NCBI RefSeq assembly: GCF_003097635.1
Contig: NZ_QCZI01000010.1
Location: 62,001-126,000, forward strand
DNA: 64,000 bases
Source: Flavobacterium psychrotolerans
GTDB taxonomy: Bacteria > Bacteroidota > Bacteroidia > Flavobacteriales > Flavobacteriaceae
Direction: 5' to 3'
This document shows, one piece after another, positions 9,740 through 18,885 of the stretch; position 1 is the stretch's first letter; each line of letters opens with the position of its first letter. Below the pieces are notes generated by a model, which was given only the letters and a program-made list of their open reading frames with translations, searched no databases and was not told the origin of the DNA. The position numbers and the translations under genes are program-made.

Positions 9740-10243
9740 TTATTCAGCTGGTTCAGTAGTTTCAGTTTCGGAAGCTGGTGCTTCTGGAGCTGCTGCTTCA
9801 GGAGTTACCGTTTCTTCTTTTTTAGCTTTTCCGCCACGACGGCTTTTAGCTTTTTTAACTTCTTTTTTACCACCGTTGTAAAGTTCGTTGAAATCTACCA
9901 ATTCGATCATGGCCATATCGGCATTATCTCCTAAACGATTTCCAACTTTGATGATACGCGTGTAACCACCTGGACGATCTCCCACTTTTGCAGCTACGTC
10001 TCTGAACAAGTCAGTCACGGCATATTTGCTACGTAAGTAGGCGAAAACGATACGACGGTTGTGAGTTGTATCTTCTTTTGATTTTGTTATAAGCGGCTCA
10101 ACGAATTGTTTAAGCGCTTTAGCTTTAGCAACAGTAGTATTAATACGTTTGTGCTCGATTAAAGAACAAGCCATATTAGCTAACATAGCTTTCCTATGTC
10201 CAGTCTGTCTGCTTAAGTGATTGAATTTTTTTCCGTGTCTCAT
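9740..10243 (-). CDS. rplQ: 50S ribosomal protein L17
   Basis: L17 is a large-subunit protein near the peptide exit tunnel. The first 115 or so residues are the conserved domain ([20 protein letters not shown], then the [16 protein letters not shown] region). The 167-residue product has an extra C-terminal tail, first Lys/Arg-rich and then Ala/Glu/Pro/Thr-rich, compared with about 127 residues in E. coli. Such tails are usual in Bacteroidota. It is the last gene of the superoperon, 41 bases after rpoA, with a GC-rich hairpin in the gap. Confidence 0.98.
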   Translation of the reverse strand: MRHGKKFNHLSRQTGHRKAMLANMACSLIEHKRINTTVAKAKALKQFVEPLITKSKEDTTHNRRIVFAYLRSKYAVTDLFRDVAAKVGDRPGGYTRIIKVGNRLGDNADMAMIELVDFNELYNGGKKEVKKAKSRRGGKAKKEETVTPEAAAPEAPASETETTEPAE

Positions 10244-10261
10244 TGCTATGTTAAATTTAAC

Positions 10262-10278
10262 CCCCGCTTGAAGCGGGG
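10262..10278. repeat. GC-rich hairpin in the rpoA-rplQ gap
   Basis: CCCCGC (10262-10267), a TTGAA loop and GCGGGG (10273-10278) form a 6-bp all-GC stem in an otherwise AT-rich spacer. It lacks a T-run. It could be an mRNA processing or stability site, or a small inserted palindrome. A similar hairpin sits in the rpsL leader. Confidence 0.7.
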
Positions 10279-10284
10279 ACTGAA

Positions 10285-11277
10285 TTATTCTTTATCTAAT
10301 TTGTATTTTGCTAAATCCATCCCGAAGTTTAAATTTTTAATAGCAACTAGTTCGTCTAGTTCTGTTAAAGATTTTTTACCGAAATTACGGAATTTCATTA
10401 GATCATTTTTATTGAAAGATACTAGATCTCCAAGGGTATCAACTTCAGCAGCTTTCAAACAATTCAATGCTCTTACAGATAAATCCATATCAACAAGTTT
10501 TGTTTTAAGCAATTGTCTCATATGCAACGACTCTTCATCATAAGATTCAGTTTGAGCAATTTCGTCAGCTTCAAGTGTGATTCTTTCGTCAGAAAACAAC
10601 ATAAAGTGGTGTATTAACACTTTTGCAGCTTCAGTAAGGGCATCTTTTGGATTGATAGAACCGTCAGTTTTTATTTCAAAAACTAATTTTTCATAATCTG
10701 TTTTTTGCTCTACACGGAAATTTTCTATGGCATATTTTACATTTTTAATTGGTGTAAATATGGAATCCGTAAAAATAGTTCCTATTGCTGCGTTTTGTTT
10801 TTTGTTCTCTTCTGCAGGAACGTAACCTCTACCTTTCTCGATAGTTAATTCGAGACTTAATTTGATTTTGCTATCTAAATTACAGATGACAAGTTCTGGA
10901 TTCAAAACTTGGAAACCTGAAATAAATTTTTGAAAATCACCAGCAGTAAGTTGATCTTTACCAGAAACTGAAATAGTAACTGCTTCGTTATCTACATCTT
11001 CTATTTGACGTTTGAAACGCACTTGTTTCAAATTCAAAATGATTTCTGTTACGTCTTCAACAACTCCTGAAATAGTAGAAAATTCGTGGTCTACACCTTC
11101 AATTCTAACAGAGGTAATTGCGTATCCTTCTAAAGCGGAAAGCATAACTCTTCTAAGTGCATTACCTACGGTCAATCCGTAACCAGGTTCTAAAGGTCTA
11201 AATTCAAATTTACCTTCAAAATCGGTTGAATCGATCATGATAACTTTATCGGGCTTCTGAAAATTAAATATTGCCAT
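10285..11277 (-). CDS. rpoA: RNA polymerase alpha subunit
   Basis: The alpha subunit dimerises to start RNA polymerase assembly and contacts promoters and activators through its C-terminal domain. It has 330 residues. The N-terminal assembly domain shows [20 protein letters not shown] near residues 25-45 and [18 protein letters not shown]. The C-terminal domain shows [20 protein letters not shown] and [17 protein letters not shown], the helix-hairpin-helix region. It follows rpsD by 20 bases, the standard alpha-operon order. Confidence 0.99.
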   Translation of the reverse strand: MAIFNFQKPDKVIMIDSTDFEGKFEFRPLEPGYGLTVGNALRRVMLSALEGYAITSVRIEGVDHEFSTISGVVEDVTEIILNLKQVRFKRQIEDVDNEAVTISVSGKDQLTAGDFQKFISGFQVLNPELVICNLDSKIKLSLELTIEKGRGYVPAEENKKQNAAIGTIFTDSIFTPIKNVKYAIENFRVEQKTDYEKLVFEIKTDGSINPKDALTEAAKVLIHHFMLFSDERITLEADEIAQTESYDEESLHMRQLLKTKLVDMDLSVRALNCLKAAEVDTLGDLVSFNKNDLMKFRNFGKKSLTELDELVAIKNLNFGMDLAKYKLDKE

Positions 11278-11297
11278 AATTTCGACTAAGTCAATTA

Positions 11298-11903
11298 TTA
11301 TTTGTTGTACAATTCGACGATTAGTTGTTCTTTAATGTTTTCAGGAATTTGAAGTCTAGCAGGAACACTTACAAAAGTACCTTGTTTCGTATCGTTATTC
11401 CAAGTAATCCACTCATAAACATGACTTGAATTTGATAAAGAACGTTCGATAGCTTCTAAAGATTTAGATTTTTCACGAACACCAACAACATCACCTGGTT
11501 TCAAGTGATAAGAAGGAATATTTACATTTTCTCCGTTTACAGTAACGTGACGGTGGGAAACGATTTGACGAGCGCCTCTTCTAGAAGGAGCAATACCCAT
11601 TCTAAAAACTACATTGTCCAATCTTGCTTCACAAAGTTGTAATAAAACTTCACCAGTAACACCTTTAGTAGCTGATGCTTTTTCGAATAAATTTCTGAAT
11701 TGTTTCTCTAAAATTCCGTAAGAATATTTAGCTTTTTGCTTTTCCATTAACTGGACAGCATACTCAGATTTTTTTCCTCTTTTTTTAGCCATCCCGTGTT
11801 GTCCAGGTGGATAATTTCTTTTTTCGAAGGCTTTGTCATCTCCGAAGATTGCTTCGCCGAATTTACGGGCGATTTTGGTTTTTGGACCAGTATATCTTGC
11901 CAT
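11298..11903 (-). CDS. rpsD: 30S ribosomal protein S4
   Basis: S4 is a primary 16S rRNA binder that nucleates the 30S body, and in several bacteria it represses its own operon. It has 201 residues. The N-terminus is [17 protein letters not shown], and the S4 RNA-binding domain spans about residues 90-155 ([20 protein letters not shown] and the [14 protein letters not shown] loop). No N-terminal zinc cysteines are present. The 86-base gap to rpsK, large for this operon, holds two inverted repeats that could be an S4-responsive leader. Confidence 0.98.
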   Translation of the reverse strand: MARYTGPKTKIARKFGEAIFGDDKAFEKRNYPPGQHGMAKKRGKKSEYAVQLMEKQKAKYSYGILEKQFRNLFEKASATKGVTGEVLLQLCEARLDNVVFRMGIAPSRRGARQIVSHRHVTVNGENVNIPSYHLKPGDVVGVREKSKSLEAIERSLSNSSHVYEWITWNNDTKQGTFVSVPARLQIPENIKEQLIVELYNK

Positions 11904-11922
11904 TTTAAAAATTTTAAGGTAG

Positions 11923-11976
11923 CGGTTATGAATTCAGGTCATATCCTCCGATAACCGTATAAACCTACCTAGGTTA
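11923..11976 (-). promoter_or_regulatory. structured leader ahead of rpsD
   Basis: The rpsK-rpsD gap carries CGGTTAT (11923-11929) complementary to ATAACCG (11951-11957) across a 21-base loop. Beside it AACCTA (11962-11967) can pair with TAGGTT (11970-11975). S4 autoregulates through structured leaders in other bacteria. That this is such a site is inference; it could also be a processing site. Confidence 0.4.
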
Positions 11977-11989
11977 TACTATAAAAAAT

Positions 11990-12373
11990 TTAGACTCTTC
12001 TTCTTTTTGGAGGTCTACATCCATTATGCGGCATTGGGGTAACATCAATGATTTCAGTTACTTCAATCCCACCGTTGTGTAAAGATCTGATAGCAGACTC
12101 ACGTCCATTACCTGGTCCTTTAACATAAACTTTTACTTTTTTAAGTCCAGCTTCTAACGCCACTTTACTACAATCCTCTGCTGCCATTTGGGCTGCGTAT
12201 GGAGTATTCTTTTTAGAACCTCTAAAACCCATTTTACCAGCTGATGACCAAGAAATAACTTCACCCTTTTTGTTAGTCAAAGAAATGATGATGTTGTTAA
12301 AAGTAGCAGAAATATGAGCTTCTCCCGTTGATTCAACGATAACTTTACGTTTTTTTGCAGTTGCTTTAGCCAT
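11990..12373 (-). CDS. rpsK: 30S ribosomal protein S11
   Basis: S11 sits on the 30S platform near the mRNA exit and Shine-Dalgarno region. It has 127 residues. Conserved marks are [16 protein letters not shown], the [20 protein letters not shown] stretch, [15 protein letters not shown], and the C-terminal [17 protein letters not shown]. It lies 8 bases after rpsM and is followed by the structured gap before rpsD. Confidence 0.99.
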   Translation of the reverse strand: MAKATAKKRKVIVESTGEAHISATFNNIIISLTNKKGEVISWSSAGKMGFRGSKKNTPYAAQMAAEDCSKVALEAGLKKVKVYVKGPGNGRESAIRSLHNGGIEVTEIIDVTPMPHNGCRPPKRRRV

Positions 12374-12381
12374 ATTACTTA

Positions 12382-12756
12382 TTATTTAGTTGCTTTTTTC
12401 TTGTTGGCAACAGTTTTTCTTTTTCCTTTTCTTGTTCTAGAGTTGTTCTTAGTTCTTTGTCCTCTTAACGGAAGACCAGACCTATGACGAATCCCTCTGT
12501 AACATCCAATATCCATTAAACGTTTGATGTTTAAAGAAACTTCTGAACGTAGTTCACCTTCAATTTTAAAGAAAGATACAGCCTCACGGATTCCTCCTAT
12601 TTGGTCATCATTCCAATCTTGAACTTTTGTATCTTGGCTTACTTGAGATTTTTCTAAAATCTCAATTGCTCTACTTTTACCAATACCGAAGATATAGGTT
12701 AAAGCGATAACTCCTCTTTTGTTTTTCGGGATGTCTACCCCTGCTATTCTTGCCAT
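12382..12756 (-). CDS. rpsM: 30S ribosomal protein S13
   Basis: S13 forms the head-domain bridges to the 50S subunit and contacts the P-site tRNA through its tail. It has 124 residues. The N-terminus is [20 protein letters not shown]. Also visible are the helix-two-turn-helix [14 protein letters not shown], the [19 protein letters not shown] signature, and a basic Lys/Arg tail ([14 protein letters not shown]). It starts two bases after the rpmJ stop, in the usual infA-rpmJ-rpsM order. Confidence 0.99.
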   Translation of the reverse strand: MARIAGVDIPKNKRGVIALTYIFGIGKSRAIEILEKSQVSQDTKVQDWNDDQIGGIREAVSFFKIEGELRSEVSLNIKRLMDIGCYRGIRHRSGLPLRGQRTKNNSRTRKGKRKTVANKKKATK

Positions 12757-12758
12757 AA

Positions 12759-12875
12759 CTATCCTTGTCTTTGTTTAAATCTAGGATTCTTTTTGTTGAT
12801 TACGTATAATCTCCCTTTTCTTCGCACAATTTTGCACTCGGGACTTCTCTTTTTTACTGATGCTCTTACTTTCAT
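12759..12875 (-). CDS. rpmJ: 50S ribosomal protein L36, zinc-free type
   Basis: This 38-codon gene lies between infA and rpsM. The product starts [20 protein letters not shown] and ends [11 protein letters not shown], the L36 pattern. Typical zinc-ribbon L36 has three Cys and one His. Here only Cys14 remains: Ser11 replaces the first Cys and the later ligands are absent, so this is a zinc-independent form. The start ATG is at 12873-12875 and the stop TAG at 12759-12761. It starts 12 bases after the infA stop. Confidence 0.96.
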   Translation of the reverse strand: MKVRASVKKRSPECKIVRRKGRLYVINKKNPRFKQRQG

Positions 12876-12887
12876 TGTGAAATATCT

Positions 12888-13103
12888 TTAATATCTATAA
12901 GTAATTCTTGCTTTTGACAAATCATAAGGGCTCATTTCCAGTTTCACTTTATCACCAGGTAATAACTTGATGTAATGCATACGCATTTTTCCTGAAATAT
13001 GTGCAATTACAATATGTCCATTTTCTAATTCTACTCGGAACATCGCATTGGATAATGCTTCAATGATGGATCCGTCTTGTTCTATTGCTGATTGTTTAGC
13101 CAT
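12888..13103 (-). CDS. infA: translation initiation factor IF-1
   Basis: IF-1 binds the 30S A site and helps IF-2 and IF-3 in start selection. It has 71 residues, the family length, forming a single OB-fold domain. Marks are [34 protein letters not shown], and [20 protein letters not shown] with the ITYRY end. It lies 3 bases after secY and before rpmJ. adk and map, which often sit between secY and infA in other phyla, are missing here, as is usual in Bacteroidota. Confidence 0.99.
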   Translation of the reverse strand: MAKQSAIEQDGSIIEALSNAMFRVELENGHIVIAHISGKMRMHYIKLLPGDKVKLEMSPYDLSKARITYRY

Positions 13104-13106
13104 AAA

Positions 13107-14453
13107 TTAAGCGACTGCTTTTCTGTTTTTACCACTTTTCATCAAACCGTCATAATGCTTGTTTAATAAGTAGGAATTGATTTGTTGAATAGTATCTATT
13201 GCAACGCCAACCATAATTATTAATGACGTTCCGCCAAAAAACATTGCCCATGATTGCTGTACATCCATAACACTTACTACTATTGCTGGGAACACAGCTA
13301 TTAAGGCAAGAAATAATGAACCCGGGAAGGTAATTAATGACATCACTTTATCTAAAAAATCAGAGGTTTCAATTCCTGGTCTAATACCTGGAATAAATCC
13401 ACCACTTCTCTTTAAATCGTCTGCCATTTTATTAGTAGGAACGGTGATCGCGGTATAGAAAAAAGTAAAGACGACTATTAAAGACGCAAATACAAAATTA
13501 TACCAAAAACCGAACATATTACTAAAAGAACCCGCGATAGATTGTGATGTTTCAGACTTAGACAAACCTGCTAAAGCAGCCGGAATAAACATAATAGCCT
13601 GTGCAAAAATAATAGGCATTACCCCTGATGCGTTTAGCTTTAATGGAATCCATTGTCTGTTTCCGCCCATCATATCTTGTTCAAAATCTCCGGTAGTCGT
13701 ACGACGAGCATATTGTACAGGTATTTTTCGAACTGCCATTACTAATAACACACAGGCAACAATCACTAATAACCAAACAATAATTTCAATAACCAATAGC
13801 ATTGGGCCTCCGTTATTATTTGTAACTCTAGTTGTAAATTCTTGAATAAAGGCTTGAGGTAATCTAGCTAAAATACCCACCATAATTAATAGTGAAATCC
13901 CGTTTCCAATTCCTTTGTCAGTAATCTTTTCCCCTAACCACATAGCGAATACTGTACCTGTAGTTAAGATTAAAACTGATGAAAACAAGAATGAAAAAGA
14001 ATCAAATCCTAACAAAAATGCACTGTTGGGTAAAGTACTGTATAAATTATAAATATACCCAGGACCTTGTACAAGCGTAATTGCAATAGTTAACCAACGT
14101 GTAATTTGATTAATTTTCTTTCTGCCACTCTCACCATCTTTTTGCAATTTTTGTAGATAAGGAATAGCAATTCCCATTAACTGAACTACAATCGATGCTG
14201 AAATGTAAGGCATAATCCCTAGAGCAAAAACAGACGCTTTTGAAAAAGCACCACCTGTAAACATATCAAGAATTGAACCAATACCGTTTTTAGTTTGACC
14301 AGCTAAACTGTGCAATTGAGTAGCATCAATACCTGGAAGGGTTACATGAGCACCAAAACGATAAACTAAAAGCAGACCCAATGTGATCAGAATTCTGTTT
14401 TTTAATTCTTCGATTTTCCAAACATTGGCTAATGATTCAAAAAATTTCTTCAT
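13107..14453 (-). CDS. secY: protein translocase subunit SecY
   Basis: SecY is the inner-membrane channel of the general secretion (SecYEG) system. It has 448 residues with ten predicted membrane helices. Conserved marks are RILITLGLLLVYRFGAHVTL in helix 1, the plug region after GIGSILDMFTGGAFSK, GIMPYISASIVVQL, and the cytoplasmic loop with VQYARR near residue 250. GIGNGISLLIMVGI and GGFIPGIRPG are also present. It follows rplO by 13 bases, the standard spc-operon position. Confidence 0.99.
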   Translation of the reverse strand: MKKFFESLANVWKIEELKNRILITLGLLLVYRFGAHVTLPGIDATQLHSLAGQTKNGIGSILDMFTGGAFSKASVFALGIMPYISASIVVQLMGIAIPYLQKLQKDGESGRKKINQITRWLTIAITLVQGPGYIYNLYSTLPNSAFLLGFDSFSFLFSSVLILTTGTVFAMWLGEKITDKGIGNGISLLIMVGILARLPQAFIQEFTTRVTNNNGGPMLLVIEIIVWLLVIVACVLLVMAVRKIPVQYARRTTTGDFEQDMMGGNRQWIPLKLNASGVMPIIFAQAIMFIPAALAGLSKSETSQSIAGSFSNMFGFWYNFVFASLIVVFTFFYTAITVPTNKMADDLKRSGGFIPGIRPGIETSDFLDKVMSLITFPGSLFLALIAVFPAIVVSVMDVQQSWAMFFGGTSLIIMVGVAIDTIQQINSYLLNKHYDGLMKSGKNRKAVA

Positions 14454-14466
14454 CGTACTAGAAAAA

Positions 14467-14919
14467 TTATAGTGTTACTACTTCTCCACCAGCAGCTTCA
14501 ATAGCCGCTTTTGCAGTTGCAGTAAATTTGTGAGCAGATACTTTTAATTTTGCTTTCAATTCTCCTCTTCCTAAAATCTTAACGATTTCATTTTTGGTAG
14601 CCAAACGATTAGCTACATAAACTGTCATATCAACAGCCTCCGAAACTATACCATTATCCACTAATAATTGAAGCGTATCTAAATTTACACCTTCGTATTC
14701 TTTACGATTGATGTTTGTAAAACCAAACTTAGGCACACGTCTTTGAAGAGGCATTTGACCACCTTCAAAACCAATCTTTTTAGAATAACCAGAACGAGAT
14801 TTTGCTCCTTTGTGTCCACGTGCAGCGGTACCACCTTTTCCAGAACCTTCTCCTCTACCTAACCTTTTATTTTGATTGTGTGTAGAACCTTCAGCAGGTT
14901 GTAAGTTACTTAAATTCAT
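14467..14919 (-). CDS. rplO: 50S ribosomal protein L15
   Basis: L15 is a late-assembly 50S protein that reaches into domain II of 23S rRNA. From the ATG at 14919 it has 150 residues, beginning MNLSNLQPAEGSTHNQNKRL. The Gly/Arg-rich extension GRGEGSGKGGTAARGHKGAK and the core FEGGQMPLQRRVPKFGF are typical. A longer frame (nine codons more) would overlap the end of rpmD and lacks family support, so the inner start was chosen. It leaves a 10-base gap after rpmD. Confidence 0.98.
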   Translation of the reverse strand: MNLSNLQPAEGSTHNQNKRLGRGEGSGKGGTAARGHKGAKSRSGYSKKIGFEGGQMPLQRRVPKFGFTNINRKEYEGVNLDTLQLLVDNGIVSEAVDMTVYVANRLATKNEIVKILGRGELKAKLKVSAHKFTATAKAAIEAAGGEVVTL

Positions 14920-14929
14920 AACGTATTTG

Positions 14930-15112
14930 TTATTTAGCTTCTTCAACAGAAACTAAGTGTTTAACTTTATTTATCATTCCAAGGATAGTTGGATTTGAAT
15001 CATGTTCAACAACTTGACCCATTTTACGAAGACCTAAAGCTTCCAAACCTCTTTTTTGAGTAAGAGGACAGTTGATTTTGCTTCTAACTTGTTTTACTAA
15101 TAATTTAGCCAT
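14930..15112 (-). CDS. rpmD: 50S ribosomal protein L30
   Basis: This small 60-residue 50S protein is a single ferredoxin-like domain. It reads [20 protein letters not shown], then [17 protein letters not shown] and the terminal IKVK-type strand (here [14 protein letters not shown]). It lies 12 bases after rpsE and before rplO, as in most spc operons. Small size and order together make the call secure. Confidence 0.98.
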   Translation of the reverse strand: MAKLLVKQVRSKINCPLTQKRGLEALGLRKMGQVVEHDSNPTILGMINKVKHLVSVEEAK

Positions 15113-15124
15113 AATTTCCTTGAA

Positions 15125-15652
15125 TTAACCTTTAAAAACTTTTTCTAAAGAAACCCCTCTTTGTTTTGCAACCGTATAAGCGCTTCTCATTTGTAATAAA
15201 GCATCAAAAGTTGCTTTTACTACGTTGTGCGGATTTGAAGATCCTTGAGATTTAGATAATACATCATGAATCCCAACTGATTCAAGGACTGAACGAACAG
15301 CTCCACCAGCAATAACTCCTGTACCATGAGAAGCAGGAATCAAGAAAACACGTGCACCACCAAATTTACCTTTTTGTTCGTGAGGAACTGATTGACCGTT
15401 CAAAGGAATTTTTACTAGATTTTTCTTAGCATCTTCTACTGCTTTCGCAATTGCTTCAGAAACGTCTTTAGATTTCCCTAATCCGTGACCAACTACTCCG
15501 TTTTCATCACCTACAACTACAATAGCAGAAAAACCAAAAGCTCTACCTCCTTTTGTAACCTTAGTAACACGATTCACACTTACCAAACGATCTTTTAATT
15601 CAAGGCCACTTGGTTTTACTAGCTCTACATTCTTGTATTTACTATTAGACAT
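15125..15652 (-). CDS. rpsE: 30S ribosomal protein S5
   Basis: S5 helps proofreading and the mRNA helicase activity of the 30S subunit. It has 175 residues. The N-terminal double-stranded-RNA-binding domain shows [20 protein letters not shown], the site near known ambiguity and spectinomycin positions. The C-terminal domain shows [20 protein letters not shown] and a [18 protein letters not shown] loop. It lies 6 bases after rplR. No unusual substitution is evident. Confidence 0.99.
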   Translation of the reverse strand: MSNSKYKNVELVKPSGLELKDRLVSVNRVTKVTKGGRAFGFSAIVVVGDENGVVGHGLGKSKDVSEAIAKAVEDAKKNLVKIPLNGQSVPHEQKGKFGGARVFLIPASHGTGVIAGGAVRSVLESVGIHDVLSKSQGSSNPHNVVKATFDALLQMRSAYTVAKQRGVSLEKVFKG

Positions 15653-15658
15653 ACTATA

Positions 15659-16009
15659 TTAGAATTTAAGTCCAGCCGCTCTCGCGCCTTCCGCTAATGA
15701 TTGAATACGACCGTGATATAAATAACCTCCTCTATCAAAGGTTACTTTATCTAGTCCGGCTTTTAACGCTTTTTCTGCAACCAATTTTCCAACTGCTGCA
15801 GCAACTTCTACGTTAGTACCTTTACCTATTTCTTTTTCTCTTGAAGAGGCAGACAATATCGTAACTCCATTCACATCATCAATAAGTTGTGCGTAGATTT
15901 CTTTATTGCTTCTAAATACAGATAGTCTTGGATTTGTAGATGTACCACTAATCGTTTTTCTAATTCTGAATCTAATTCTCTGTCTTCTATCAGATTTTGT
16001 TAATGACAT
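15659..16009 (-). CDS. rplR: 50S ribosomal protein L18
   Basis: L18 binds 5S rRNA and docks it on the 50S central protuberance. It has 116 residues. The basic N-terminus [18 protein letters not shown] precedes [19 protein letters not shown]. The C-terminal end [20 protein letters not shown] with ARAAGLKF is the family signature. It lies 14 bases after rplF and 6 before rpsE. Confidence 0.99.
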   Translation of the reverse strand: MSLTKSDRRQRIRFRIRKTISGTSTNPRLSVFRSNKEIYAQLIDDVNGVTILSASSREKEIGKGTNVEVAAAVGKLVAEKALKAGLDKVTFDRGGYLYHGRIQSLAEGARAAGLKF

Positions 16010-16023
16010 AATCTTATATTTTT

Positions 16024-16566
16024 TTAAGCTGATTTACCTGCTTTTCTTCTTAATACTTCACCTACAAATTTAACACCTTTTCCTTTATATGGCTCTGGTT
16101 TGCGGAAACCTCTGATTTTCGCAGCTACCTGACCTAAAAGTTGTTTATCAAATGACGTTAATTTCACTATTGGGTTTTTACCTTTTTCAGAAATTGTTTC
16201 AACAACTACTTCTTGAGCAACTTCTAAAACAATATTGTGAGAATATCCTAAAGCCAAATCCAATTTTTGACCTTGGTTTGAAGCTCTATACCCTACTCCT
16301 ACTAATTCTAAAGATTTTGTAAAACCTTCATTTACACCAATAATCATGTTATTGATTAAAGATCTGTACAAACCATGCTTTGCTCTCTGGTCTTTATGAT
16401 CAGACGATCTGTCTACTTGAACCTGACCGTCTTCAACTGTCACAGTTACGTCCGAAAACTCCTGTGTTAGTTGACCATTTTTTCCTTTTACTGTAATAAT
16501 ACCATTTGCAACTTCAACAGTTACTCCGGCAGGGATTACAACGGGATTTTTACCTATTCTTGACAT
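16024..16566 (-). CDS. rplF: 50S ribosomal protein L6
   Basis: L6 lies near the factor-binding base of the L7/L12 stalk and the sarcin-ricin loop. It has 180 residues in two similar domains. It begins [19 protein letters not shown], and the C-terminal domain has [20 protein letters not shown] followed by [19 protein letters not shown], the L6 signature. It follows rpsH by 19 bases. Confidence 0.99.
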   Translation of the reverse strand: MSRIGKNPVVIPAGVTVEVANGIITVKGKNGQLTQEFSDVTVTVEDGQVQVDRSSDHKDQRAKHGLYRSLINNMIIGVNEGFTKSLELVGVGYRASNQGQKLDLALGYSHNIVLEVAQEVVVETISEKGKNPIVKLTSFDKQLLGQVAAKIRGFRKPEPYKGKGVKFVGEVLRRKAGKSA

Positions 16567-16585
16567 CTTATAGTCTTTTTATTAG

Positions 16586-16984
16586 TTAGTATACGTAACA
16601 AATTACTTCGCCACCAACATTTAATTGTTTTGCTTGTTTTCCAGTCATCAATCCTTTTGATGTTGAAACAATTGCAATACCTAATCCATTGAGGATTCTT
16701 GGTAGGTTAGCTGAACCTGCATACTTACGTAAACCCGGTTTACTAATTCTTTGGATATCTTTAATAACGGACTCTTTAGTATCTTTATCATACTTCAAAG
16801 CAATTTTGATTGAACCCTGTACAGCGTTGTCTTCAAATTTGTAACTTAAGATATAACCTTGATCAAATAAGATCTTTGTGATTTCTTTTTTTAGATTAGA
16901 GGCAGGAATTTCGACAACTTTGTGGTTTGCGGCCACAGCGTTTCTAACTCTCGTCAAATAATCTGCAATAGGATCTGTATACAT
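16586..16984 (-). CDS. rpsH: 30S ribosomal protein S8
   Basis: S8 binds the central domain of 16S rRNA, and in E. coli it also represses the spc operon. It has 132 residues. The N-terminus is [20 protein letters not shown]. The C-terminal signature is [20 protein letters not shown] followed by [11 protein letters not shown]. The gap from rpsN to rpsH is 98 bases, very long for this operon. It holds two hairpins (see the next entry), so S8 or another factor might act there. Confidence 0.99.
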   Translation of the reverse strand: MYTDPIADYLTRVRNAVAANHKVVEIPASNLKKEITKILFDQGYILSYKFEDNAVQGSIKIALKYDKDTKESVIKDIQRISKPGLRKYAGSANLPRILNGLGIAIVSTSKGLMTGKQAKQLNVGGEVICYVY

Positions 16985-17002
16985 GTTTATTGATTTGCGG
17001 TT

Positions 17003-17085
17003 TTGGTTTTCAATTAACTATTAATTGAACCTGAAACCAATTTATAAATATTTATCAATATGAACGTTGCAATGCAACGTTTCTA
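17003..17085. repeat. two palindromes in the rpsN-rpsH gap
   Basis: CAATTAA (17011-17017) pairs with TTAATTG (17021-17027). Outside it TTGGTTT (17003-17009) matches AAACCAA (17034-17040). Next to it GAACGTTGC (17062-17070) and GCAACGTT (17074-17081) form a second palindrome. Its minus-strand end GTAGAAACGTTGC contains the rpsN stop codon. That palindrome is a diverged relative of the 16-bp one at 2577-2613. The gap is the only long spacer between rplE and secY. Confidence 0.7.
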
Positions 17086-17352
17086 CCAAGATGCTTTTTT
17101 AACCCCAGGTATCAATCCATTGTTTGCCATTTCACGAAATGTAACACGTGAAAGACCAAATTGACGCATATACCCTCTAGGTCTACCTGTCAATTTACAA
17201 CGATTGTGCAAACGAACTGGAGAAGCATTTTTCGGTAATTTTTGCAAACCTACGAAATCTCCAGCTTCTAACAAAGCTTTTCTTTTCTCAGCATACTTTG
17301 CTACCGTTTTTTCTCTCTTTACCTCACGGGCTTTCATTGATTCTTTAGCCAT
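17083..17352 (-). CDS. rpsN: 30S ribosomal protein S14, zinc-independent type
   Basis: S14 assembles late into the 30S head near the decoding region. It has 89 residues, the long C-minus form without the two CxxC zinc pairs of the short form. It begins [20 protein letters not shown] and ends [18 protein letters not shown], with [18 protein letters not shown] as the signature. The stop TAG lies inside one arm of a palindromic repeat. It starts 3 bases after the rplE stop. Confidence 0.98.
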   Translation of the reverse strand: MAKESMKAREVKREKTVAKYAEKRKALLEAGDFVGLQKLPKNASPVRLHNRCKLTGRPRGYMRQFGLSRVTFREMANNGLIPGVKKASW

Positions 17353-17355
17353 ATC

Positions 17356-17907
17356 TTAATTCTTTTTAAAAGGTAATCCCAGTTCAGTTAACAATGATTT
17401 TGCTTCCTTATCTGTTTTAGCAGAAGTTACAAAAGTGATATCCATACCCGAAATTTTATTTACTTTATCGATATCTATTTCAGGGAAAATGATTTGCTCC
17501 AAAACTCCCAAGTTATAGTTCCCTCTTCCGTCAAAACCAGTAGCTTTAATTCCACTGAAATCACGAACACGTGGCAAGGCAGAAGTAACCAATCTGTCTA
17601 AAAATTCGTACATTCTTTCCCCGCGTAAAGTAACTTTTGCTCCAATTGGCATTCCTTTTCTCAATTTAAAAGACGCAACGTCTTTTTTAGAGATAGTAGA
17701 TACTGCTTTTTGTCCGGTAATTTTAGTCAATTCATCAACTGCATAGTCGATCAATTTTTTGTCAGATACTGCCGCACCAACTCCTTTACTCAAAACGATT
17801 TTGTCCAATTTTGGAACCTGCATTACGTTAGTGTAACCGAATTCTTCTTTAAGAGCAGAGATTACTCTGTTCTTATATTCATCTTTTAGTCTAGGTATAT
17901 AAGCCAT
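17356..17907 (-). CDS. rplE: 50S ribosomal protein L5
   Basis: L5 binds 5S rRNA and contacts the P-site tRNA elbow. It has 183 residues. The N-terminus [19 protein letters not shown] is followed by [20 protein letters not shown]. The core signature [20 protein letters not shown] and the [19 protein letters not shown] region are clear. It lies between rplX (2 bases) and rpsN (3 bases), the conserved order. Confidence 0.99.
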   Translation of the reverse strand: MAYIPRLKDEYKNRVISALKEEFGYTNVMQVPKLDKIVLSKGVGAAVSDKKLIDYAVDELTKITGQKAVSTISKKDVASFKLRKGMPIGAKVTLRGERMYEFLDRLVTSALPRVRDFSGIKATGFDGRGNYNLGVLEQIIFPEIDIDKVNKISGMDITFVTSAKTDKEAKSLLTELGLPFKKN

Positions 17908-17909
17908 TA

Positions 17910-18224
17910 CTATAGTACTTGATTAGATTTTTTCGAAAATCTTACTTTTTTATCTCCTTCTACTCTAACTCCTGTTCTTGTAGTTTCCTTTGTTTTAGGA
18001 TCTATAAGTGAAATGTTAGAAATTTGTATTGGAGCCTCTTTCTTAACGATTCCTCCTTGAGGGCTTTTAGCACTCGGTTTGGTATGTTTTGAAACCATGT
18101 TTACGGCTTCTACAATCGCTTTGTTTTTCTCACGATCTACTCTTAGAACTTTTCCTTCTGCACCTTTATGGTCACCAGCTATTACTCTAACAATATCTCC
18201 TGTTTTTATTTTTAGCTTTATCAT
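17910..18224 (-). CDS. rplX: 50S ribosomal protein L24
   Basis: L24 starts 50S assembly and lies at the tunnel exit. It has 104 residues with an N-terminal KOW motif ([20 protein letters not shown] followed by [18 protein letters not shown]). The C-terminal part ([20 protein letters not shown]) is the family's usual extension. It follows rplN by 12 bases. Confidence 0.99.
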   Translation of the reverse strand: MIKLKIKTGDIVRVIAGDHKGAEGKVLRVDREKNKAIVEAVNMVSKHTKPSAKSPQGGIVKKEAPIQISNISLIDPKTKETTRTGVRVEGDKKVRFSKKSNQVL

Positions 18225-18236
18225 CTTAAAAATTAA

Positions 18237-18605
18237 TTAAAGCACCTCAGGTGCTAATGATACAATTTTCATGAATTGTTTTTCACGAAGTTCTCTTGCT
18301 ACTGGACCAAAAACACGAGTGCCTCTCATTTCACCTGCAGCATTCAATAACACACATGCGTTGTCATCAAATCTGATATAGGATCCGTCAGCTCTTCTCA
18401 CTTCTTTTTTGGTACGTACAACCACTGCAGTTGAAACCGCTCCTTTTTTAACGCTTCCGTTAGGGGCAGTATCTTTGATAGAAACTACAATCTTGTCTCC
18501 AACAGAGGCATACCTTCTTTTGGTACCTCCTAAAACACGGATAGTTAAAACTTCTTTAGCTCCTGTGTTATCTGCTACTTTTAGTCTTGATTCTTGTTGT
18601 ACCAT
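18237..18605 (-). CDS. rplN: 50S ribosomal protein L14
   Basis: L14 forms intersubunit bridges and is the site where ribosome silencing factor RsfS binds. It has 122 residues: [20 protein letters not shown] at the start, [20 protein letters not shown] in the middle, and [20 protein letters not shown] near the end. It follows rpsQ by 2 bases. Confidence 0.99.
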   Translation of the reverse strand: MVQQESRLKVADNTGAKEVLTIRVLGGTKRRYASVGDKIVVSIKDTAPNGSVKKGAVSTAVVVRTKKEVRRADGSYIRFDDNACVLLNAAGEMRGTRVFGPVARELREKQFMKIVSLAPEVL

Positions 18606-18607
18606 AA

Positions 18608-18868
18608 TTATTTAGCTCTTTCAATGATTTCAACTAACCTCCAACATTTTGTTTTACTTAAAGGACGCGTTTCGCTAATCCTTACCGTATCTCCAACATT
18701 ACAGTCGTTCTTTTCGTCGTGTGCGTGATACTTTTTAGTTTTCAACACGAACTTACCGTATAATGGGTGTTTTACTTTACGCACTTCAGCAACAACAATG
18801 GACTTATCCATTTTGTCCGAAGTAACAACACCAACTCTTTCTTTTCTTAAATTTCTTTTTTCTTCCAT
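18608..18868 (-). CDS. rpsQ: 30S ribosomal protein S17
   Basis: S17 is an OB-fold primary binder of 16S rRNA. It has 86 residues: [20 protein letters not shown] at the start, [20 protein letters not shown] in the middle, and [20 protein letters not shown] at the end, which is the S17 signature. It lies 17 bases after rpmC. Confidence 0.99.
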   Translation of the reverse strand: MEEKRNLRKERVGVVTSDKMDKSIVVAEVRKVKHPLYGKFVLKTKKYHAHDEKNDCNVGDTVRISETRPLSKTKCWRLVEIIERAK

Positions 18869-18885
18869 CTTTCAGCAGAATACAG

